From: Spirodela intermedia
Taxonomy: Eukaryota > Streptophyta > Magnoliopsida > Alismatales > Araceae
NCBI GenBank assembly: GCA_902729315.2
Contig: LR746268.1
Coordinates: 6,369,501 to 6,433,500, forward strand
Reading direction: 5' to 3'
DNA: 64,000 nucleotides
Below, piece by piece: positions 35,204-44,440 of the stretch. A program made the position numbers and the translations under genes. The notes under the pieces were generated by a model. The model was not told where the DNA came from and did no database searches. It saw nothing but the letters and a program-made list of their open reading frames with translations. Numbering within the stretch: position 1 is the first letter of the stretch; every line of letters begins with the position of its first letter.

Positions 35204-36190
35204 ACATGACTTAGTCATTAGATATTAAATTATGTAAAATTAAATTTTATACAATTAGAGGAAGAAGAGGGTGTGAATATCACATATCAAGATCAAGTAA
35301 AGGTGGAAGAAAATATTTTGATACTTTTAAAGAAATTTCAAAAGAGATAATATCAATTTTAGTCCCTAAAGCTCTAGAGCCTAAACAAACAAAGAAGAAA
35401 AGAGCATAATGAAAAATTGTTTTTTTTTACTAGATGCTTAAATTAATATTCCTTTACTCATGGCTATTGAACATATTCTTAAATCTACTAGAGTTTTAAA
35501 AGAAATGTATACATCAAAAAGAGGGCTACTGCTAAAGACACTTCACCACCACCTACTTTTCTCTCTAAACTTTACATAAGAATCCAAAGAGTGCCCATGT
35601 TAAGTATGTCCAAAAAAGAGAGCCTTCAAAGTCATGAACATCTTTTGAAAACCTTACATATAAAATTTCAACGATCACCATCATAATGCCAAAACTTTAT
35701 TTTTCTTATTTAAATTCACTTGATACTTAAAATAATAATATTTTTTTTGAATTTAAGTTTTAAAATCATTCTTTAATCTATTCTGATTATTTACAAATCT
35801 CAATTTCATCAATTGAAGTTTGAAAATCAATTTCAGAATAATCACTAAGTGAAATTCTATTTTCACCTTATCATTATTTTTCTAGCATTTACATCAACTT
35901 GATGTCATCACCCACATTCTCCTTTATATTTAATTTTAGAAAAAATCTTATGATCTTTTAATATAAAAATTTTAGAAAATTACATTTTTTAAAAAACAAT
36001 TGAATTTTTATACAATATTATCATACATCTGCATAATCAACTTAGAAAATTCTCATTATTTTTGAAACTCTTTATTAACTTAAATTGATATATTTCTATA
36101 AAAATAATTCTAAAAATCTAAAAGTTGATATTTCATAATTTTATAAATTTTAAATTTACATGATTTAATAAATGATTAAGTCACATCAGC
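35204..36190. mobile_element. Element with long inverted ends, related to element A
   Basis: The left end (TGACATGACTTAGTCATTAG...) is the imperfect reverse complement of the right end (...ATGATTAAGTCACATCA) over roughly 45 bp. The right 600 bp resemble 1430-2045 of element A. Outside the ends are CCCTCCTAT on the left and CCCTCATAA one base beyond the right end, a possible 9-bp target duplication. A Mutator-like or foldback element is possible. No transposase seen. Confidence 0.5.
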
Positions 36191-36249
36191 CCTCATAAAA
36201 TTATCTCATTAGATAACAACCATAACTAAATCATGACACTATCAAAAGT

Positions 36250-36450
36250 TTAACATCCAATGTGTGTTCTAGAAAAGGTTGAGGCCTCAATAAAATGGAA
36301 AGACCTCCCAACATTGAAGGCCATTTGGGAACCTTTTAAAGAATTCACCTATAATTTCAAGATTTTTACTTTACAAACAAGATTAAAAGTCCTATGGGGG
36401 AATATTAATGAGACACTCTTCTCCAAGTACCATCCATGTCAAAAGTTGTG
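36250..36450 (+). mobile_element. Ty3/gypsy polyprotein C-terminal scrap
   Basis: A 60-codon open stretch (36260-36451) containing IKWKDLPTLKAIWEPF resembles the chromodomain-like tail after integrase in gypsy polyproteins. It is isolated, with no LTR or upstream pol nearby. Confidence 0.55.
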
Positions 36451-36479
36451 ACAATGGTTAGGGAAAAGGCTCACCATCG

Positions 36480-36870
36480 ACGTAAGACAACTCTATAGTG
36501 AAACACATCAAGCTAACACAATCACAAAAACAAATCAACACTCACTAGGCATTATAAATATGACCCATGCCATTGAGGAAGGGACAGCTTTTGCTTTTTC
36601 AATGTGTCTTAAAGAGGATAAGTTTGGAGATTGACCATCTCGAATTTGGTCCATCTACAAGAGTTCCTTTCATAGACACACACTCTCCCCCTCTCCCTCA
36701 GACTCTCCATCCAACTGTAACCCCTTCCCTCCAAGTGTTATCTCAAATGAAGTCTTCACTTCTATTTGAGCTAGATATGTATATTTTGTTCTCTCAAAGA
36801 AGGGGGCCATATCATAATCACATGATTGAGGGTATTAGGAAGACATTAACCAGAGGCAAAGAGGAATAAG
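36480..36870 (-). repeat. Fourth copy of the CXE 5' flank
   Basis: Matches the flanks at 32450, 33530 and 34600 (CACTAGGCATTA, GAGGATAAGTTTGGAGATTGACC, then the CACACAC-CTCTC stretch). It leads into GAAGACATTAACCAGA, also found at 8390 and 23630 next to the RRM 3' ends. It is the junction between the CXE units and RRM 3. Confidence 0.65.
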
Positions 36871-37238
36871 CACTCTACAGTGGAGAGAGAGAGATAGTCA
36901 GAATTTACCACACAAAGGGTATGCACAGAACAGGAAGTTCCATGTGTAAACCTAGGCCACCTTGTTCTAAGGCATCTCACTGATGGTGATGGGCACCCAG
37001 ATGGTGAGAACCCAGGCATTCGGCATTGCATGCATGCAATTGAACCAAGAAACCTTCTACAGTAATCGAAATCGCAGGGATCTGCCCCGTTGCCGATGCA
37101 CCCAGCCAAAGATGCTGTGAGGTCAGCCTACGAGTGAGAACCCAGTGAGCAGTAAAAATTCAATGTCGAATGTGGAGGGTGACTGGAGGGTAATATAGAT
37201 CCATGGAAGAAGATCACCTAGGGGAAGACAACGTGGGG

Positions 37239-39169
37239 TCACTGGAGGCTAACCAAAACCCTGCAACTGGGCGACTGCAGAGAATCCTGGAGTGATTCTG
37301 TTTTTCTAAAGTGCAGAGGATGAGGCTTCACAGACGCATGTGAGTTTGGCCTGGGTGTTGAAGGGGTATCATTGCTCAGGGAGGGCTTACCTTGGCTGGA
37401 AATCTGTTCAGAATGAGAAGATTTCAAGGATAATGAGCACCGCTCATCTAAGATAATTTTGGAGAACTCTAACGGAAGGGGAGGTGGGATTTCCTATCAG
37501 TGCTCAGGTGAGACAATCAACAAAAAACTAGAAAAAGCATGATGTAACTTGGTGAAGGAATGATCAATAACGCACCGCAAACCTCAGTGTCTTGTTATAC
37601 AGACGGACGTTGCCAGAGAATAGCCTTACAGCATAGTCTGCAACCTCCTCAGTCTCAAACTCAGCAAAGGCAAAACCCTTGTGACGGTTCGCCTCCTTAT
37701 CCTGAGGCATAAATAGATCGACTATATGGCCCACTTGGATAAGGATCTCATATAAGATCCGATCAGTCACCTTCTCATCCAGATTACCTGAAGTGAACAG
37801 AATCAAGAACAAAATCAACACAGTGCCCATGCTAGACCCAAAAACGATGAAGGAAAGAAATGCATCCAAAAGATGAATCAACAAATGGATAAAAGGGAAG
37901 GATTGGGGATTATGAGACACAAACCAAATGTGGGGACGATAAACTTTGTAGGGAAGTTAATTAGAAAAATGGAACACATATTCTAGTTCTACAAAATCAC
38001 AGATCTCAACCGAATATATACAAGAGGAAAGAAAATTCAGGGTGACGGATAATCACACCAATCCAGATCCAGAATAAGCATTACCCATCAGGACACAGCT
38101 GATAAGAAGAGGATGCCTCAATTAAGGATACCTCTGTCTGTATCAGTCTCTATTATTACATTTAAAAGAAAAAGGAGAGACCAAAAAATGGGTTATTTTT
38201 CCCCCTCTAGATGTCTGAATTTCGGTGAATAGTCAATTTCCCACATGTAAGATGACAATCTTATGGATACCAACTTGATACGCAAATTAGGTTTGCAAAT
38301 GAGGTCTTGCAAACGTGGCAAGTGTACACAAAATTCATGTTTAAGAGCATACACAAAATTCAGATGAAACAATGATTATGTAAATAAATCCCTCTTCCTT
38401 TGGAGAGCTACTCAGTTAATCCGCATGGAAGATTTTGTGCAGCCCCATAAAAACATACAAAAAACTGGGCCAGCCAGGTCAGTAGACTTATCAGAGTTAT
38501 CATTCATTCCAAGCCTTTTAAAATAAACCATGGGTGAGATTGGAGGTAATTAGGACCGCACAACAAGGGGTCGAATATCCTCAATAACTAACAACAGGGG
38601 GTTAAATGGACACGCAACACGCTGGAATTAGATGTCGTGATACAGCCAAAATCGGCATATCCTCTCACGATGTCGTGCAGCATTTTTTCTTTGTTTAGAG
38701 CAAAGATTGTACAGTTTGTAGTGAATAGATTTTGAAAAAGTGCCCACACAGCCGCAAGATATCTGGCTACCATTCTCAAACGCAACGTGAGAAACCACAG
38801 CGTGAAACCATGGTGGGATCAAGTAATACGATTGCGAGGATAGAGAGAGGAAATCAGAACCTCCGTGAAGAAGCCCTTATCGCGCGTATTCCAGGGCAGG
38901 GGCAGCTTGTCAAAGCATAACCGAGACTACTATAAGGATAAATCACGAACATCATCTGTCTCCTTCACGTCGAAGAGCATGACTCGGAAGATAGAACAAC
39001 GCCAACTTAAGCAAGAAAGAAACGCCACCACCAAGTCCGCATTATACGCTAAAATGCCGACATTCGACCACAGCTTCATCACCGAAGGCAAGATGAAATA
39101 AATCGAAGCCAAATGCCCAACACAATCAAGTTTACCTATGTACACAGTGCAGATCGGATTCCGCCCCAT
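37239..39169 (-). CDS. RRM-domain RNA-binding protein, RBM7/SF3B4-like, best copy
   Basis: Predicted exons: 39136-39169 (MGRNPICTVYIG), 37576-37787 (GNLDEKVTDR to TLRFA) and 37239-37403 (ISSQGKPSL to VSLQ, TGA). GT-AG sites and phases agree, giving 136 aa. One RRM fills residues 7-82 with RNP2 (CTVYIGNL) and RNP1 (KGFAFAEF) intact. By family it binds RNA in the nucleus, in splicing or RNA-exosome targeting. The tail is short; similar sequence continues to 36900 in other frames, so the 3' end may be differently spliced or the copy may have lost its C-terminus. Exon 1 starts 0.6 kb from the SMR leader exon, head to head. The other family copies in the window are pseudogenes. Confidence 0.65.
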
Positions 39170-39740
39170 GGCCTACTGACCAATATCCGAACACGGGACA
39201 GAAGCTCAAGCTAGAAGAAGGTAGGTCGTAATTCAAACCACGAATCCCGAAATAATCGTACACGGCTCAAGAACATACGAATGATCCCTATAGGATTCAG
39301 AAATGCGAACGACCCCTTCCTCGTCCAGCACTTATCGCCTCCCTTGGGGGGAGCGCGGGAGGGAGCAGAGCCCCTCTTTCGCCGTATCCCCTTTCATCTA
39401 GGGGCCGTTTGTCGTTAAATTCTGCTTACGTGGAGGAATCTTCACCGTGCAGGCCTATCTGACTTCACCTAGTATCTCGCCGTTCCGTTAGTCAACGAAC
39501 GAAACAGAACGGAAGCATTTACTTATTTAGCCTTGATGATTTCAACTATTTTATTCATATCCACATGAGAAACTGAGCTTAACAGGTAACGAATGGTGGG
39601 AGGAGGACAAATAAGTAAAACGAAAAATACTGTATATTTACTGGTTTTTGCAATTAGAGACCAACTCTCTTTTATTCCTCCTTCCATTTCCGTGGTCCCC
39701 TATTCCCCGTTCGCAGGGAGAACACAGAAGGGCTTTCCTC
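39170..39740. promoter_or_regulatory. Shared head-to-head upstream region, RRM / SMR
   Basis: A spacer of about 0.6 kb between the RRM start codon (-) and the probable SMR leader (+). A CT tract at 39741-39762 marks the likely SMR transcription start side. Divergent arrangement seen; bidirectional promotion is inference. Confidence 0.45.
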
Positions 39741-39794
39741 TCTCTCTCTCTCTCTCTCTCTCGCATCTCCAGAGCGACTAGCTGCTGTTAGTTG

Positions 39795-39941
39795 ATGGAT
39801 TCCGGAGACAAACGCCACTTCTTGTCGACCTTCCGTTCCGTCCCTAGACAACCTGCCGTCCTGTCGCCCCCGTCCTGTCTCTCTTCGTCGTCTCCAATCA
39901 CGCCGTGGTTTCGGGAGCTCTGGTTTAGGTTTTCTGGATAG
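39795..39941 (+). CDS. Upstream ORF in the SMR leader exon (48 codons)
   Basis: ATG at 39795 (MDSGDKRHFLS...) to TAG at 39939-39941, wholly within the first, otherwise non-coding SMR exon, which ends at 39946 before GTAAGT. It could dampen translation of the main ORF. No peptide family recognised. Confidence 0.35.
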   Translation: MDSGDKRHFLSTFRSVPRQPAVLSPPSCLSSSSPITPWFRELWFRFSG

Positions 39942-39946
39942 CAATC

Positions 39947-41079
39947 GTAAGTTTTATTTTTCCTCTCTCTGTGTCTCTTTACGAGAAATTTGTATTCATA
40001 TTTGTATTTTTGGAAGTTTTATTTTTCCTCAGTTTTATCGAGAGTTTGTATGGCTTTTATTGCTCGATGTCTCTGTTTATGTTTATGTCCTCTGGAGTTT
40101 GAAATTGAAAACGCCCATGGTCTGATTGGAGGTTCCTCTATATGAACCATCGTTACTGCCGATTATGAACTCAAGACACTTGAGGTGGGTGCTTCTCGTA
40201 TGTGTCCTTAGAGGGTATGAAATTTCTGTTGTCCAAACTTTGGTGTTAAAAGATGATAATTTACTGTTCTCACCTATTTATTGCTCAAATAATTTTGATG
40301 TCCTCACCGATTTCGTTTCAAAATTCCCTTCTATAAATTTAATTGCCTGTGCCTTGGTTGTTTGAAACTACCTAGTTATGATGATGTATAAACCCTTGTG
40401 AATAATTACAAATTATATTTTTCGGGAAGATGCTCATTGTATTTATTTTCAGCTATGACTTTTATCTGTTTTATGTGTAGATCATAGTTAGTACCCTGAG
40501 GAAAACAATGAAGGATTGCGTGTATCCATTTCTAAACCTTGCAAAATAGAACATCTTTTTGGAAGAGCAGCCGTTGTTTCAACCCTTAAAACGAAATTCT
40601 TTCAAAATTATGAAATGGAGAAAATAAATTCTTCATCAAAATTTTCATGGGCTTTCTGCTGGTTCTTTATAACATCATCTCTTAAATCTACATATTGGTT
40701 TCTTTAGTATCCTACTTTGAGCTTCTGTATGTGCATATTGAGTAATCGTTTGGGAGTTTGTTAATTTATCCTCTTTATCGTCACATAGCTTATTGACTAC
40801 ATTATGAAACTTTTGATGTCGATCAGAAAGAATTAGGCCTCCCATATTGTTTTCTCTATACATGCTATTTGGCATTGTATTTTTATTAGGCCTTTTAAAG
40901 TCTCCATTGATGTAACATGACCAATTCTTTGAAGCTAAGCAATATGATTAATTCTCTTTGACCATGTTAAGGAGAAATCATTGACATGTCAATTACATTA
41001 AAACTCTATTCACGACACACAATGCAGTCACTTTTAAGTCGTCAATAATGGACTGATGTAATGTACACTGCTCTTGAAG
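39947..41079 (+). other. SMR gene leader intron
   Basis: Donor GTAAGT at 39947 after GGATAGCAATC; acceptor GAAG at 41076-41079, ten bases before the start codon. 40387-41066 is the source, or a sister, of the fragments at 5627-6250 and 21052-21660. Confidence 0.65.
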
Positions 41080-41088
41080 GTGTCACCT

Positions 41089-42681
41089 ATGGCAGGTTCT
41101 CACAGTTCACAAATTGAGGGGAAGAGGGTCAAATCTCCTGGTTGGACCGCCTTTGACCGCAAGATGCGGAGGAATGAATGTCCGGAACCCAAGGATGGCA
41201 ACGATCCTTTTCCACCAGTTTCAGACCCTCAGGGTCCCAATCTGGGCTTGAAACACTGGTCACCGATAAGGAGTTTCTCTTCAGTAGTTCATGCTTCTGT
41301 GGATTCTCAATCTCGTGAGCATAGAATCAAGTTGGAAGATTTGGATGAACTTCATGCATCGAAGCCCAGAGATGATGCAGATCATATTTCCATGGAAACT
41401 AATGCCCTGTCATCTATTGAGCGTCTGAAATCCATTCATGGATGGGCTGATGAGGGTTTGATTTGGGATATCTTAGCAGAGGTAGGCAATGATGAAGATA
41501 AGGCTACTACGCTCTTAGGAGCCATGGTGTCACCCATATTTAGTTCGAAAGATACGGACCCTAAAGAATCAATGATTGTTCCAGAGGACCAAATCTCCGA
41601 ACTGAACTTTTTGCCGAGAAATCACTCTTTGGATAATTCTTTAGAGAAACTGATGTCACTGAAGTTGGTCTCTGCACCTGTTGAGCCTGATTGGGAAGAG
41701 GATGACGTCTACTTAAGCCACCGCAAGGATGCAATTAGGATGATGAGGTATAAATATTTTATGTTATTCTTCATGAGTTGACCTAAGAGTGAATTTGACT
41801 TCTCAATTGCTATGATCGTGGTGGCCTTTGATTCAAAATCGAATTCCCCATTTATCATTTTCTCCATGTTTGATCCTGTTTCCATATCTTGATTGCTTGA
41901 CTATGCGCTCTTCTTTTCATCCGACAGATCAGCAGCTAACCATTCACGAGCTGCTGCTAATGCCTTCCAAAGGGGCGACCACCATTCTGCAAGGCAACTC
42001 TCGCTGAAGGCCCAAGAAAAACGTGTTTCTGCAGAGAAGCTGAACACAGAAGCTGCCCAGGAGATTCTACGTATTCGGAATTCTACCAATGACATGTGGA
42101 AATTAGACTTGCATGGTCTTCATGCGTCGGAAGCTGTGAAAATGTTGACAGAGCATCTTTCTAGGATCGAAACACACCTATCATCTAAGCATGAGCCCAA
42201 CGATGGGCCGCTGGTCCATTCATCACTCAACTCTCGCAACAAAATGGCAGGACAAGCAGTCTTACAAGTCATCACAGGTGGAGTAATTGCCTTATTGATA
42301 TATCTCAGAAATAGTCGGTGTTTTAACCTAGAAATCTAGCAGAATGATGCTATGAAATATTTATACTCTCATTATTTAATTAAATATTGTGCTGTTTTCC
42401 CTCAGGTACTGGCAACCACAGCAGGGGGCCCGCTGCGCTCCCCGCAGCAGTGAGAGGCTTCCTCATCGAAAATCGGTAGATTACTAACACCAAGAAGAAC
42501 TATATGCCCAGTCGGCCATATTTTCTGTTATAAATTATGAACATTTGATCAATGTTTGCATTAACGCTGAAGACCTGCTCCCAGGTATCGCTTCGATGAT
42601 GTGAGAGCCGGGGTGATCGCTGTCCGTCCAAAGTTCCGCCATCGATCTATGGCAAGAGATGACGCAAAATCCCGGCCGTAA
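41089..42681 (+). CDS. DUF1771 / SMR (small MutS-related) domain protein
   Basis: Exons 41089-41747, 41928-42277, 42406-42475 and 42585-42681, all GT-AG with matching phases, encode 391 aa. A CUE/UBA-like helical region is at residues 106-147 (SIERLKSIHGWADEGLIWDIL). DUF1771 is at about 221-270 (ANHSRAAANAFQRGDHHSAR). The SMR domain runs from 276 to the C-terminus with LDLHG (280-283) and the TGTGNHS loop. SMR domains are nucleic-acid nicking or binding modules, and the plant DUF1771-SMR proteins are poorly characterised. From memory, Arabidopsis At5g23520 is this family and sits next to CXE18 (At5g23530), so the linkage is old. The frame upstream to 41074 starts at TTG and is not used. Confidence 0.92.
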
Positions 42682-43440
42682 ATCTTCATCTTTTTTTCAA
42701 TTTATTTTCTCTCACATATTATCTTTTACTACAACGAGTTGATCGATTGCGAGAGATGAATCGAAGACCCGCCAGTGGAGACGATGATGGTGAAGGAAGG
42801 ACCGGTCTTCATCTGTTTATTTCCTCTCATTCTTTTTATTACGATAAGCAGAAAAATATTATCTTCAGCAAGCACCTCAGATGGGGCCGTGTTGACTTGT
42901 ACGGACGACCCAGTTATAAGATGATTCACGAGCGCCGTCCTCTGATAGAGAAATCCATCTGAATTCTGATATAATTTCCGTCCCATTTAATGAATGCCTA
43001 AAAATGTGATAAATTCTTGAGAGAGAGAGAGACAGATGTGAGCTGGTTGTTTTCAAATTTACTCTATAGAGTTTAGAATATTACCATAAAACCCCTAAAA
43101 TCTGTAAGTTCCATTTTAGGTACACCATCTTGAGTTAATTTATTTCAGATGAGTACTTGAGGCTGGCCGGGGAGACCTCAATGATTCCCGTTTACTGAAG
43201 GGGGACAAGACGAGAGCGGCGCGCAGGGTAAAAACAGAGATAAGTAAAACTTGGAAGGGCCTAATGTAAAATAGTAATGTTTTTTGGGGACTCGCAGGAG
43301 TATTTTGACCGCGGATCTTGCCAGGAATCGATGGGACTGCTCATTTTGAGTATAAATAATAATACATAAGGTTAAGGTAAATATATAAAATTATCGAATG
43401 TTTTGGGGTTTCGGAGAAATTATGTTCCGTTCCTGGTACT
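42682..43440. other. Intergenic, SMR 3' UTR to SUN leader
   Basis: The 3' UTR of SMR occupies the first few hundred bases. There is a short GA tract at 43019-43031. No further gene seen. Confidence 0.5.
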
Positions 43441-43521
43441 GGTAGCCCCGAACGATATGCGACGATCCGAATTCCGGGTGCTTCCATCAGTTTCTTCTCG
43501 CAGTACAGCTGGAGCCTCGTA

Positions 43522-43674
43522 ATGGGGAGTCGTCGCGTTCTTCAACGGCTGTACTGGTCGTCTCCTGGAGTCGATCGAAGACCAGGCAGCAGGAGCTCAC
43601 GGGAGCCTTTGCCCGAGGCCTTTCAACGTCGCGGAATTATTTTGTTCTCCCTCGATCCCTCTCGATACAGGTAG
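43522..43674 (+). CDS. Upstream ORF in the SUN leader (50 codons)
   Basis: ATG at 43522 (MGSRRVLQRLYW...) to TAG at 43672. It lies in the probable 5' UTR exon, which ends before GTGAGT at 43881. It does not join in frame with the SUN start at 44441. Transcript extent is unknown, so this is only a candidate. Confidence 0.3.
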   Translation: MGSRRVLQRLYWSSPGVDRRPGSRSSREPLPEAFQRRGIILFSLDPSRYR

Positions 43675-44440
43675 ACGGACGATCGGAAAGTAGTTAATAA
43701 GACGCGCCTTTGATCCGATTTGACCGGCTCTTCGATTTTTGGCCTCATAACTCGCACGTAAATTCTCGGCCCTGCAGAGCGTAGCCGGTTAGAGATCTTG
43801 CTTTATTCGATTACCACCGGTTCCTCTTGAGGAAAGTCTGAGAGGGAGTCGAGAGCTATTCAAAATTTGACTATTCAGACAGGTGAGTTCTCGTTCGAAT
43901 TTTTTGATTTCCCCAATAAATATGGCCCATTACACAGCGCCATGAATCCTTTATATTAGTGGCAGCATGCGCTTTTTTGTGAGATAGGTTGTGAGGGGGT
44001 GGGGGGGGGGGGCATTCTTGCGCCACTAAAAGCGTGAACTGGACTCGAGTGCGTGGAACGAGCAGACCCCCAAATGACAGTATTAGAATTATGACAGTCA
44101 AGAGTGTCCAAATGGATGCATTATTTGGGTTCGTTGGCCATTAAAAAGAAAAGAGAGAAAGGAACGGAAGAGCACATGAGAATTGGATTTGGTTTTCCGG
44201 TTTCTGTACTGAATCAGTTTTTTTTTGTGAATTTCACCAAATATGTGGACGGTAGCAGGGAAAAATTGATTTCATCTGCCTTTCATCCAAAAGGAAATTC
44301 CCGCGTGTACCTTGAATTTTTCTGGGCTGAGAAGTTTGTATTTTTTTCTTAATTAGGAATTGGATAATTATCCTTTTTGATCTCTTTCATCTTCTTCTGT
44401 TGTGTCCTTCACTGCAGCTGGGAACTGGATTGATGTCCAA

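Noticed and set aside
41074-41088. Upstream start for SMR at 41074
   Set aside because: The codon is TTG and lies across the leader-intron acceptor; the ATG at 41089 is the natural start.
42747-42962. 71-codon ORF after SMR
   Set aside because: Lies in the SMR 3' UTR; no similarity and no splice evidence.
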